This document shows, piece by piece, positions 46,123-59,218 of a stretch of DNA of 64,000 nt (the first letter of the stretch is position 1; each line of letters starts with the position of its first letter). The notes under the pieces were generated by a model. It saw only the letters and a list, made by a program, of their open reading frames with translations, was not told the origin of the DNA and made no database searches. A program made the position numbers and the translations under genes. Source of the DNA: Macrotrachela quadricornifera (taxonomy: Eukaryota > Rotifera > Eurotatoria > Philodinida > Philodinidae); contig JAJEKB010018610.1 of assembly GCA_022393335.1 (NCBI GenBank), forward strand, positions 1 to 64,000, read 5' to 3'.

Positions 46123-49115
46123 TTATGTATTCAGACTTTGACTTCGTTGTTGTTTTAAAGTATATAAACTTTCCATATCGTTTATTATTGTTTGAACAAA
46201 ACCATCAGCATTTCCAGCTACTTGTTGATCTAAAAAGATGATAATAATAATTGAAATTATTTAGTAGAATATATATACTGTATTTAGTAGCAATAAGTTG
46301 ATCAAGTATAGCTTCAAATGATTGATTTGGTGATGATGATGGTGAAATAAGTCGACCATCACGATGTCGTTTAAGAATGATTAGTTTTGTTGATGCAATT
46401 ATATCAATTAAAGATTCTAAAAAACAAAATAGCATGCTTAGATTTTATGTAAATAAATTCTTTTACTATGACAACTACCAAGGTCTTTGACAGCAGGATA
46501 TTAAAAAGATATTTGGCTTCAAGCCAAATATTCTCATACAAAAGATAAATAATCAATTCTTTCTGAGAGATATATAATAAAAGAAAACAGAGGGTGTCGA
46601 AGTGCAAATCCTGTTTCTTTTTTTTTGCTGTTCTCTCCTACTGCCAAAAACGACAGAAAAGGAAAAAAAAACATCCTATGAAGACGTACTGTGTTCTTCG
46701 TTTAACCCATGTAGTTTAAGTTTATTTGCTTCATGTTGTGCTTTTTTACGAAGTCGGCATGCCCTGAATAATACATATTTATTAATAAAATTCAAAAAAA
46801 ATGAATTGTTTTTTTATTTTAAAATTGCAAACCTGCTTGCTATTTTATTTTTTTCTTTCTTAACTTCAGCTGTATCATTACTATTTATATGATGTTCAAC
46901 ATTATAAATTCCATGATAAACAGATGAAGAATTATTTGATAAATCACGTATTTGTTTTCCAAGTTGATAAAGTTTCATTGGATTTGGTGTAACATCATTT
47001 CCATCACCTTTTCGTAATTTATTAAATGTTTGTCCTTTTGTTTGTGTTAATTTTATTTGATAAACAGGATCACTAAATTCACGATATAAATGTGGATCAC
47101 GTTCTTTTAAATAAAGTATTCGTTTTGTTTTTGGTCCTTTTGATTGAACATTATATTGCCAAAAAAGTGATGATGATGATGAATTTGCTCCAGATATTTT
47201 TGGAAAATCTGCTGATGCCATTGGTTCATCATCTGATGTCATATCATTATCTTGAATAGGATCCGAAGAATTTTGTTCAATATCCGACCAAAGATCAGGT
47301 TCACTTTGTTGTTCAATAGTACAACTTGGACTACTTGGATCATCTATATAAAAAATTTGTTAAGTTTTTTTTTCTTTTTTGTATTTGAAAATTTCTTTTT
47401 ACCTTTAATTTCTTCAACAGGAAAATCAACTAAAGATAAACGTTTTCGAGTTGGGGGAGTTGAATCATCATTTACTGTTTGATTAATTGAGTATAATGTT
47501 TGTGGTTGAAAATTAATATCATTTGAAAATCTTGTTTGATTACGATGATGAACTGTTGGTGAACCATTAAATGATGATGATAAATTTGAATTTGAACGAA
47601 TTTGTTTTTGTTGATTTTCAACTTCCGAAAATGAATTTGATACTGGTCGAGTACAGCCAACTAATGGCCAATTTGAATTGGATGGAACATCTGTGTTATG
47701 TGTTGGGGATGTTGATTTATTTTGAAAAGATGCAGGATTAACATATGTTGAAGATGTTAAACGATATGGATCAAATAAATGAGGATCTATATATAAAATT
47801 GAGTCATAAGAATAATCAAAATGTCTAATAGAAAATTATATTTTAAGGAAATAATTAAATTGATAAGTTTCTGGCAATGAAAAACTATATAAATTTTTTT
47901 ATTACTATCGTAAAGCTAATGAATGTAAATTATGTGTGACAACAGTTGTTAATAAAGGCTTAAGAGTTAGTGAGAAAGTTTTTTATCAAAAGATTTATTA
48001 TTATATTATTCGAAAAGATCATTAAGTGCTTTGGATAATGTCATTTCTCGTATTGTTTTTATTTTAACGACATATTGGTTGTCTTTGCTATTTTTAAGTT
48101 ACCGTAAAACAAAAAATAACAAATTATTTTTATTTATCTAAGAAGGAAATATATAATTGAATCGAGAATTTTTTAAGTCTATTGTTTGTTTTTTTTTCTT
48201 TGAATATTTCTATATTTTTATCTTATTTGTTATCAGTTACTATAAATTAATATTTATATTCAATGCGATATCATGTGGGCTGAAACACATAATCTTATCT
48301 ACCCAGTTTACATCTCGAATTGAAATATAATCTAGCAGTTTCTATTTATAAATTATTGCTTAAATATATTGTTGAAAATTAAGAGACAAAATATAACTAT
48401 GAATATATCCAAAAAAAAAATACTAAATAAATATACCTAATTTATTTTGTTGTTGTTGTTGTAATGTTGGCCCATCATTCATACTAGCTGATCGAAAACG
48501 TTTAACATCTGATGGACCATTTGTATGACTTTGTAATTCAAATGGATATGATGTACCAAGAATAGAATTACTGTGTTGTTGTTGTTGTTGTTGTTGAATA
48601 TAAGGTGATAGATGTAAATTATTTGTTTGAAGAAATTGTGGGAAAGGATTAGAGTTTAGACTTAATGTCGTAAATTTTGGACTTATACCTAATGATGAAT
48701 AGGCAGATGTTGTTGTTGTATTTGATTGAGAACTATTATTAAGCATAAATGTTGTAGATGAAGATGGGAGATCATTTATATTTAATGGTTGACTGAAACT
48801 TGATGTTGTTGATGATGAAGGAGGATTTTCAAGTAAATCAGATATAGAATCTAAATCAAGATCAAGTGGTGTTACGGATAAAGAATTATTAAGTAATATA
48901 ACATCTTCATGTTCATGTTTCATTATTTCATCAATTTCATCACAAAAATCATTTGTTGATGTTGTTTGATCAGACCATTCTGTCATTGGACGATCTTTTG
49001 AATCTGTTTTCAAAAAAAATAAATAAATAAAATAAATATTTGAGAAAACTAATAAAATTGACTTACATGGATTTAATATTCCAGATATATCGCTTGCTTG
49101 ACTGAATCCAATCAT
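46123..49115 (-). CDS. CREBRF: CREBRF (CREB3 regulatory factor) homologue
   Basis: About eight exons. The first ATG, at 49115, begins MIGFSQASDISG; the upstream codon in the same frame is GTG. The N-terminal half is acidic and Ser/Thr/Gln-rich with polyglutamine, fitting an activation region (LDLDLDSISDLLENP). The C-terminal half is diagnostic: LFWQYNVQSKGPKTKRI, VTPNPMKLYQLGKQIRDLSN (human has a close DLTPNPKKLLQIGNELRKLN), then EKNKIASRACRLRKKAQHEA, the bZIP basic region, followed by KLKLHGL. Two small exons give SLIDIIASTK and VAGNADGFVQTIINDMES, matching the human end (VAGQTSEFV...). The stop is at 46123-46125. In vertebrates CREBRF binds CREB3/Luman, promotes its degradation and influences glucocorticoid signalling and energy storage. 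It is divergent with SIN3 across 1.6 kb. Confidence 0.88.
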
Positions 49116-50697
49116 AATCAATCTAGAGATATGCACTCCAAGATCAACAAAACGTTATCGAGATAAAGAGACACAACGCGTTAGAATGTAGAAAAAAGAA
49201 GATGAAAAGCACTTCATGATGTTCTTCAGTATAAACTTATTTTCTCTATATATACCCAAATGATTATTAATATATTATTATTAATATCAGGTAAGAAAAA
49301 GAATAAAAGAACAGTATACCGTTCTTTATTGTTCTCGAACGATTGAAAGAAGAAAAAAAAATACGTGAAGAACACAAATGAATATAAATAGTAACAAAAT
49401 ATTTATTTCTGACACATTATTTCTTTCCTATAAAGTTCATGAAAGGTTAACTAGAAAAACAACAACTACTAACCAATCGAGTATTAATTTATTGATTCTG
49501 TTTTTCTTCTGTCTTTTTATAGTACGAGGTTGTTAGAGTTTGCCTCATATACACAAACATGCGCCTTGTATGAGTATTTGTTCTGCAAGATAGAAAAGAA
49601 GCGAAAAACGGGTTATGTGTAAAGAAAGAAAGAAACAGAAAGAAAAACGAGAACTACTTGTTTTCTTTCACCCCATCTCTCTCTCTCGCGCTCGCTGTGT
49701 ATCCATTGCATAATGTTCTACAAAATATTCTCACGTAGTAAAAAGCTTGAAAGAGAATGAAACAAGCATTTATTCTTTACATTTGAAATAAACAACATAT
49801 TATAAGTTTTTTTATTTTTAACCCATACAATGTCAATGATTTCATTCTTGGGATTTATTTATCTCAAATCAAGATAATTGTACTGAAGAATATATGATAG
49901 AATAATACTAAACAGAAAAAGAAAATATATAATTAACAATACGAAAGCTTAATCATGTCTTTTTATACTATTTATATCTTTTCTTTCTAATGGTTGTAAT
50001 ATGAGGACAAAAGGTGCATAAAAAACATAGAGAAGTTACATGTACTTATATTGTCTGATTGTATATCTAATGAATAAAAAAAAAAAAGAAACACCTGTGC
50101 GAAGATAAAGAGTCAGCATAGCATTTTTTGCTATTACCATGAGTAAAATATGATTTACTCTATAAGCGAGAGAGAGAGGGGGAGAATAAGATAGAATACG
50201 TTTTTTTGTAAGAAAAGAAGAAAAAAACGATGTTAATGACCTTTTTTTCCTGTATATGTTTCAGTCATGTTTATTCAATGGCAGAAGAAAGAGGTGTGGC
50301 AAAAAATATTCTAAATATTCTTACGAATGAAATAAAAGAGAAAGCCTTGGTACGAGGATAGAAAAAAAAAAAAAAAAGGAAATATCTTTTCATCCATGAT
50401 TGTATTTTATTAGTTCATTCCTCGATCAATGATCGAATATTGAAGGTTAAAGAGACAAAAAAACAATATGGCTGAATTATATTTCTATTGGTTATTTCTT
50501 TCATATCGCCACAATCAATTCAAATATTTCAGCATATGTGGCGCTTATATGTTATAATTATTAGCACCAAACAGCGATCATTCTTAGTTTAAGATCGTCA
50601 TTTATGCTTTCTTTCTTACTGACGAATCTGTAAAAATAAAAAAGAAGCAAAATTATTCATATAAAAGAATACATTGTATTCAAAATAATTTGATCAT
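49116..50697. promoter_or_regulatory. divergent CREBRF-SIN3 intergenic region with GAGA/CTCT tracts
   Basis: This 1.58 kb region must hold both promoters. A CTCTCTCTCTCGCGCTCGC tract lies at about 49675-49693. The matching opposite-strand GCGAGAGAGAGAGGGGGAG lies at about 50165-50183. They are the most G+C-rich words of the region and resemble GAGA-type promoter elements. I see no TATA box that I would defend in such AT-rich DNA, and no extra gene. Confidence 0.4.
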
Positions 50698-53600
50698 ATG
50701 AACCCAACTCCTGCCAACAGTGGCAGTTTGGTATGTTATTTAATAAATAAATAAATCATTTTTTATATTTCGTTTTTTTTTTATTTTAGGGTTTGAATAC
50801 CATTGTTTCAACACTTGTTCCAAATCCATCAACGTTAGTATATTAAATTATTCTTTTAAATTTAAATAAATCTTTTTATTTTAGTCGACCATCATCAACA
50901 ACAATTGTTTCCAATATACAAAACGCTTCATCACCTGTAAATCTTTTTGCTAATTTACCTGGTGGTATTTTTCCACCAAATAATAATACCAATAATAACA
51001 ATAATAATAATAATACTATTAATTCATCAACTGCCAATCAAGGGCAATTAACATCATCAGTAAATTTATAATATATTCTTTTTATTTTTTAAAAATTTAT
51101 ATGATATTATTTTGTATTTTTCTAGCGCCTTAAAGTGGAGGATGCACTCAATTATCTCGATAAGGTGAAGAACCAATTTGCGCTTCAACCGCAAGTATAC
51201 AATCAATTTTTGGATATTATGAAAGAGTTTAAATCACAAAGGTATACAAAAAAATGTTTATTTTTATTGTTAAAAAGCGTCTTTTTTTTGTTCTTTTTTA
51301 GTATTGATACTCAAGAAGTTATCAATCGTGTATCAACACTCTTTCATGGTCATCCAGATTTGATTGTTGGTTTTAACACCTTTTTACCACCAGGTTATAA
51401 AATTGAAGTAAGCGATGAACATCATGGTTATATTCAAGTAACACATCCATCATCGCGAACAGAATCAATTGCAATTGGAGGTAGTACAAATACAACATAT
51501 AATTTATCAATAACAACACCAACAACAACATATCGTCAAACAGCTAATTTATTAAGTCAAGATAATGATGAAATTGATATATCTCAACAACAAACAAATA
51601 ATGCAACATCACAAGCTGTTAATGCATTAATATCAGCTGCTACTGCACCACAAATACCATATTTTGGTACAACAAGTGGTTTAAATTTATCAACAAAAAA
51701 TAATAAACAACAAATATCATCAAATGTAAATACTTCAACACAAGCAACAACAGTAGAAAAAAGTTCAAGTGGACAACCTGTAGAATTTAATCATGCAATA
51801 AATTATGTTAATAAAATAAAAAATCGTTTTCATCAGTAAATAAAAACTTTCTTTTTTTCTATTTTATTTTATTATTTTTTTGTAACTAATTTTAGAAGTC
51901 CAAATATTTATAAAACATTTCTTGAAATTCTTCATACATATCAAAAACAACAAAAAGATGCAAAAGAAATTCCTTCAGGTACTTTAACAACAAATACTGG
52001 TTCATCAATAATAAGTGGAATATCAAATCAATCAACATTACTTTCTGAAACTGAAGTTTATGCTAAAGTTGCACAATTATTTACTAATCATGAAGATCTT
52101 CTTGCTGAATTTAGTCAATTTTTACCTGATGCTACACAACAACCAACTGTAAATATCAATTAAAAAAATTAAAATAAAACTTCTTATTTCTTTTTTTTTT
52201 AAGGAACGTTCAAATTCTATTTCTGATATTTTATCATCATCTGGTAGTTCAACTCCACCAATATTTGCAACACAAACAAGTTCAATATCAACACCAGCAA
52301 CAACAACAGCAGCAATAACAACAACAAATCCAAATCCAATTGTAACTAATCCAACACCACGTTTAATAATTAGTAATCCAGTATCATCATCAACTATAAC
52401 AACACCATCAAATTCATCATTTTTAACAATAAATAATAATTCAAATTCATCACCATTATCATCCTTAGCAATGTTATCATCAGCACCATCATTTACGGTA
52501 TTAACATCAACAACAGTTAAAGATGAAGTTATTCGTCCACCATCACCAAAACGAACAATAACAGCAGCAACAACAACAACAGCAACCGCAACAATAACAA
52601 CGACAACAACAACTACAAGTGCATCAACTAGTACAAATAATATTCCTAATAAACGATCTGCTTCATCATCAAAATCACCAGCAGCAACAGCAACAACAAC
52701 AAAGAAAAAACGTTTAACAATGACTAATAATGTTCAACCAATATCACCAACAATTCGACATACAAGTACAACTGAAATAACAACAGGACAAAATAAAAAA
52801 TTATCTTCAATTGATGATATTGCTTTTTTTGAAAAAGTATATTTTTTATTTTTACTTTTTCTGTATAATTTTATATTCAATTTTGTTTTTCTTTTATATT
52901 TAAAGGTACAAAAAACACTTCGTAGTCCATTGGTATTCGATAATTTTTTACGTTGTATTTTACTTTATACAAAACGAATTATATCTCGTAGTGAATTATT
53001 TGAACTTATACAATCTTATCTTAAGTAAAGAAAAAACGAATTTAAAAAAAACAATCATTTTTTAATTTCTGTTTTGTTTAGTCATGTACCGGATTTATTA
53101 AAAACATTTCAAGATTTAATAAATCAACGTGAACCAGGTGATGTTATTATTCCAAAAAGTATCTATGATCAAAATGATACAGATAGTATGATTAGTATTG
53201 GTAAGTTTTTATATTAATAGAAACAATGTAATCTAAAGATTAATTGATTAATAGTTTTAAAGTATATATTCTATAAATTATTCAGTAACGAAAGTAAGAT
53301 TTTCGATCCAGTGATTTTAGATTTTACATCAGACTTTGTCGACTGAATCCTAATCACTACGAATTTTAGTAGCATCTATTTAATGAGTAATAAATTACGA
53401 TCTTGGGATACTATTGGATTGATCGAACTGAATCATTTTTCGGAATATGAGTCGGATTCAAATTCAAGCGGTTCTACCGTCAACAATTCTTTTTCTTTTG
53501 ATATTCCATTTTCATGTTTTATTGAAATTGAAATAATATTTTTCTTTTCTCCAGATTACGGTTCATGTTCTCAATATGGAACAAGTTATCGATCAGTTCC

Positions 53601-56600
53601 ACGTTCTTATATTCCTCCATCATGTAGTGGTCGAACACAATTATGTAAAGAAGTACTTAATGATCATTGTGTATTATTTCCAACATTTACTGATGAATCA
53701 TCATCAGTTGTATCAAAAAAAAGTGTTTTTGAAGAGCATATGTATAAAATTGAAGATGAACGTTTTGAACTTGATATTGTTATGGAAGTTAATTTAAGTG
53801 CAATAAGATCATTAGAAAGTGTACAATTACATATGAATTCATTAACACCAGATCAATTAAATCACTTTCAATTAGATGATCAATTAGGTGGACAATCAAC
53901 AGTTATACAAAAACAAGCAATACAAAGAATATATGGTGAACGTGCAAGTGAAATCATTGATGGATTAAAACGAAATCCACGTGTTGCTGTACCAATTGTT
54001 CTTAAACGGTATAAAAAATATGAATTAGATTTTTTATTTATTTATTATTATTATTATTATTATTTTAGATTAAAATCAAAAGATGAAGAATGGCGTGAAG
54101 CTAAGAAAAATTTTGAACGTTTTTGGAAAGAACAAAGTGAAAAATATTATCTTAAATCATTAGATTATATGGGAATAAATTGTAAAAATTCTGATGCAAG
54201 AATAATTCGTAATCGATATTTATTAAATGAAATTGAAAATATTAAAGATGAAGTAAAAAAAAAATAAACAAATAATTTTTGACATTTTTCTTATTTATTT
54301 CATTTTATTTATTACTAGCGTGATCAACATGTTTCTTCAAATACAAATCAATCACATTTAACATTTCGTTATGATGATTTATCAATACTTGATGATGCTG
54401 CATCATTAATTGTTTTTCTTGTTAAACGTCAAATGGCATTTGGAAAAGAAGATAAACAAAATATTAAAAAAATTATGTATCAATTTTTACCAGATTTTCT
54501 ATTTACACCAAGAGGAGAACTTAGTGATGATGAAGAAGGTAATTTTATATATATATTATATTATACGAATTCAAGTACTCTTCTCTCTTTGGGATGCTTT
54601 CAAATATTGTTACATTCTCTACCATTAATACAAAAAATATTAAATAGTTGGCTGCGATCATACATGTATTGCATATTTTGATCGAATGAATTTTAGAAGA
54701 TTACGAAGTTGTAGAGTAAATGTATGCCAGCCTCAGTCCCAACTACTCAATTTAGTACAAAAATCAATTAGGTATACATTTAATCTATATTGAATCTGCT
54801 GCATATTGACTAAAAATAGAAATATTTTCTCTACAACTGTATAACCTTGTAAAAGTTATTCGACTGATAATCCAAACTTGTTTTGACAGGTTGTCAAATA
54901 TTCAATCAAAATATGCAAAATATATATAATCACAATTAATTATCTTCTTGTTTTTTATTCTTTATAAGAAATGTAACAATATAAGTGCCTTAACAAGACA
55001 AGAATATTTTAATTAATTCAATATAAATTTTACAATTTTATTTTGTATAGATGATGATGAAGATGAAAATAAACGTGATAAAAAATCTCGACCAACACGT
55101 CATACAGATACAAATCGACGACGTAATAATGAATCCTTAACAACTAAACCTCGACAACTTGCACAAGAATACCAAAAACCAGTAAAATATTATTGATTAT
55201 TTTATTTTATTATATTTTATTTTTTTTTTTGTAATTTTAGGATGATATGTTTCATTTATTTCTTGTTAATGATAATTATTATTTTTTCTTTCGTCTTCAT
55301 CAATTATTATGTGAACGTTTATTAAAAATGTTTCAACAATCATTACGTTTAATTGAACAAGAAAATCGAGAATTAAATGAAAATAGTTCACAACATAATC
55401 GACAACCATCTGTTGCTACTTTACTTCGTTTATCAAATCGATGTATAAATTTATTTAAAAAACAAATAATTATATTTCTATATTCTTTTTTTTTCTTTAG
55501 CAAATATACCCGTTGATGATTATTATCCAGTATTTCTTGATATGGTAAGAAATTTACTTGATGGTAATATGGATAGTTCATCATATGAAGATTCATTACG
55601 TGAAATGTTTGGTATTCATGCTTATATTGCTTTTACAATGGATAAAATTATTCATAATTGTGTTCGACAAGTATAAAAAAAAATAAATAAATAAAAAAAA
55701 AATTCTTTTTATATTCTTTCTTTTTTAGCTTCATGCTATTGTAACTGATGAATCATCTGATGCAATAATGCGTTTATATTCACGTACTAATGGTACAGTT
55801 GGTCTTGTTGATAATCTTTATTCAACAGCACAACAAAATTTAGAAACTGCTTATCAACGTGAAATGGAACCATATGCAGATGGAAATCGTTTATTTCGTG
55901 TTTGTTCAGTATGTTAAAATTTAAAATTTATTTCTATTATTTTTATTTTTATTTTTATTTATTTAGTTCAAAAATGATCGACGAGTAACAACAACATTAA
56001 TTGTTATTGATTCATCTGATGATGAAGATGATGAAAGAATATCAGAAAATTGGACACATTATGTTGAATCATTTATACGTGATAATGAAAATGATCATAA
56101 TGAAGCAATAACAGCACGTATACGTTCGAAATTACGAAAAAATCCTCGATTTTTAATACGGTAAAATTAAAAATAAAAAAGCAGAATTTGTTAATTCGTT
56201 TTTTTTTTGTATTTAATAGAAATATTAAAAAACCATCGGATATGAGTGATCGTTCATTAACAGAAGTTACAACAACTAATAATGATTATTGTCGTCTTGA
56301 TACAAAAACACTTAAACGTAAACCATGCTATCGTGCCGGTTTCTATTTTTATAAACGAAATTCTTCACGTTCAATAAAACAAGTATATTTTTTAAATTTA
56401 TAGGAATACATCTATATTGAATTTTTTTTCATATTTTAGAATCATAAAAAATTATCAATTGAACAATATAATCGTTTTTCAAAATATTATCAAGATTGGT
56501 CATTAAAACATGTATCTGATAATGATAGCGATCCATATAATAATCTTTGGCTTAAAACATATCGACCGAATAATAATGAACAACAAAATATAGATATACA

Positions 56601-56682
56601 ATCAACAATTTCCAATAATACTAATGATCTCACACAACCACCTTATCGTCATTATCGACAATATCATACTGTTAATACATAA
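50698..56682 (+). CDS. SIN3: SIN3 transcriptional corepressor scaffold
   Basis: A multi-exon gene from ATG at 50698 to TAA at 56680-56682. PAH1 is nearly identical to animal Sin3 ([18 protein letters not shown] and [15 protein letters not shown], 51123-51410). PAH2 lies at about 51779-52150 ([17 protein letters not shown]). A long Thr/Ser-rich linker follows (52200-52800). PAH3 is at about 52805-53150 ([20 protein letters not shown]). The histone deacetylase interaction domain starts at about 53555 ([36 protein letters not shown]) and runs on to the Sin3 C-terminal domain. SIN3 is the scaffold on which HDAC1/2 assemble and DNA-binding repressors dock in the nucleus. Most introns are 50-65 bases; two are longer (about 53202-53554 and 54540-55050). 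An acidic stretch (54525 onward, continuing DDDEDEN after the long intron) sits between HID and C-terminal domain. Confidence 0.95.
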
Positions 56683-58323
56683 TAAAGAAAAAAAAACAAA
56701 ACTTATATGTTTCTATTTTACTTTGTTTTTTTTTTGATCATGTGTCCGTGCATATTTTGTATTTTACTTCCAGTCATTGTATGTATCATAGACACATGTG
56801 TAATGCTTCTGTTCGATTTCGTTTTTTTTCTTTTTTCTTCTTTTGTCGTACTATTATAACATATGTTTGTACATGATGGATTATATTAAACTATCAGCAA
56901 AAAAAAATACTTATACGATTTTTCTTCAGTTTTGTATTTTATCCTATATATATATATATATATATGCATATACATTATGAAAAAACAAATGATGTTTATT
57001 TATTATTCCTCACGTAAATAAAATGCATTCGTTATTGATAAAAAGAAAATAGATTAAGTTTTAATCCTGTATATTAATTGATTTATATTTGAAATGATTT
57101 GTATAGTTTTGTATTGAGAAAAGTTAAATATATCGTTAACTATAGAAATCGAAAACAGAATTACAAGAAATTAAATATCGTTTAATGATTGAAAAAGTAT
57201 CTTGCGTAGAATCTATTTTATATTTAGCTAAGGAATTCGATTTAACTGATGTGTTTTAATTAACAAAGATCAGATTCAATACTATATTGTCTTGAAAATC
57301 GGCGTCGTTTGTAAAACACCGATCAGATCTTACTTAAATATTATCAAATCTATTTTTATTAGATTTTTGATAGGATTAATGTAGAAAAGGTTTGATCAGG
57401 TCGTTTCAGTTCAATAATCTGAAAATAAGACTTATAAAACTTGAAAAGGATCTAGTCAAATTTTATATCAAATTAAAGCGCATTGAAAATAGGATTTATC
57501 GATATAAAATAGTAAAAATTATATTAACTTTAAAATGTTAAATTCAGAATATTCCTAGGATTTCTCACCAGATTTCTTGTTTTTTTTCACTGAAAATTTA
57601 CAATCTTTATATAGATGCACAGGATTTGGAGCATCACTAATTGATTGTATGAATATATATTATTGAATTTTATCAGCTCATGTTTGCATTTGGTTTAGCA
57701 GTTGGACCACATCTAAATGGGAAAAAATAATATTATTTTTATATATATCTGTACTTACGTTTCAATTAGCTATTGAACGAAATTTTAACAAAAAAAATTA
57801 TTGTATTTTGTGAAAGTAATCGAACAAAGTCGTCAGTTTGAGTTTCGAACGCGAATTATCCGTGATTAACTGACGATTTTGACTAAAATTGTCCGATATT
57901 ATCCGTTTCCAAGAATGAAGACAACATGAATTTAAAATTAAAACTAAAATTATATTCCAAACTCATATAAGTATCATTGTATCGTAAGCATTATCAAAAA
58001 GTAGCTCGAGATAGGAAACCCTCATAGAAATCAAAGAAACATCAAAAGTCTACTCTCTTAAGCAGCGGTGCTAAATCTTCCGTATGTCACAAAACTTAAT
58101 TCTACGATTCATAAAACAGAACTAGGTAGTTTCAGGTGAAACTTTTTTCTGCTTAAACAATATATTTTACACGACAGATTTATATATGAAGAACAAACAA
58201 CGGATATAAAGTACTTTATTTTACCAGGATTCATTTTTAATTATTTAACAAAGCTCCACTCGAGTTGTATAACACTGAAAACTAATTTATATGTTTCTCA
58301 GACATTTTTTCTATATGGGTTGG
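56683..58323. other. SIN3 3' flank, gene-free
   Basis: SIN3 3' UTR with polyadenylation-like sequence, a TA dinucleotide run at about 56946-56966, then AT-rich sequence without a gene. Confidence 0.55.
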
Positions 58324-59218
58324 TGAACTTTCATCACGGGAATTTTCAGCACGGAATTTTTAGCACAGGAATGTTCAGTACGCGGAATAATCAGCAAAAT
58401 GATTGTTCACCACGTCAGTATTGTAGAAACCGTAAACTCTTAATGATTTAACGAGTTTTAGTTCGAGTTAACAAGTTAACACGTTTTGAATTTGAGTTTA
58501 TGAGTTAACCTCTTTCATCCATCACCCCCTCTCTCGTTCCTCCGCTCCCTATTGTGCATTCACTTTCTATCCCTCTATCTTTCTCACACTCTCACTCTTC
58601 TCTCATGCTGCTCTCTCCCCCCTTTCCTCCATAGCATTACTCCATAGTCTTTCTCTCAAATCAGTTCATTTTCTCTCCTCTTTCGATTTCTCTATCAGTA
58701 TTTTCTTCTTTTTTCTTCAATTTCTTCTCTATTATCTCTCTACTCTCCCTTTCCATCCTCTCTCTATTCTGTCCATTCTCTCTTTTCACCATCACTATAA
58801 CCATCCCCGTTTCTCTCTCCATTCACCCTCACTATGCCTCTCACTTATCTCTCCTGTCACCTTCGCTATTTCTCCCCCTCACTCTCAGTACAACCCCCCC
58901 TCCCCCATTTCTCTCTCCCTTTGCCCTCACTATACCTCCCACTTATCTCTCCCGTCACCCTCGCTATTGCTCCCCCTCTTATTGTCTTTCCCTCACCCTC
59001 AGTATGACTCCTCCTTCTCTGTTCCTTCACCCTCAGTATAGTCCCCTCCTTTTGTCTCTCTCTTCAATCTTATTATTGCCCCCTCCTTTTGTCTCTCCCT
59101 TCGACCTTAGGTGTATGCAAAATATATGAGTTTTTCTTGGAGGTGAATATTCACGTGCTGAAAATTCCATGCTAAACGTTCCGTGCTAAAAATTCCCGTG
59201 CTGAACATTCCGTTTCCC
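58324..59218. mobile_element. inverted-repeat-bracketed element with pyrimidine tract
   Basis: The left arm (58324-58395) contains serial variants of the word GGAATTTTCAGCACG. The right arm (59143-59218) carries the reverse complements (CGTGCTGAAAATTCC, CGTGCTAAAAATTCCCGTG). Between them lies about 600 bases of C/T-rich sequence. No coding frame or clear target-site duplication is seen. Repeated words within each arm suggest subterminal repeats used by a transposase, but the class is unknown. Confidence 0.5.
58507..59108 (+). repeat. polypyrimidine minisatellite
   Basis: A strongly strand-biased C/T tract with words such as CTCTCTCC, CCCTCACTAT and ACTTATCTCTCC. Units of about 90-95 bases recur: CACTATGCCTCTCACTTATC at about 58828 returns as CACTATACCTCCCACTTATC at about 58927, each followed by GTCACC(T/C)TCGCTATT. 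Purine interruptions are few. Confidence 0.75.

Noticed and set aside
53383..53554. In-frame extension of the SIN3 exon to the left, giving an MSNKLRSWD start
   Set aside because: A pyrimidine-rich acceptor directly precedes the conserved HID sequence, and the extension has no Sin3 similarity; it is the tail of a longer intron.
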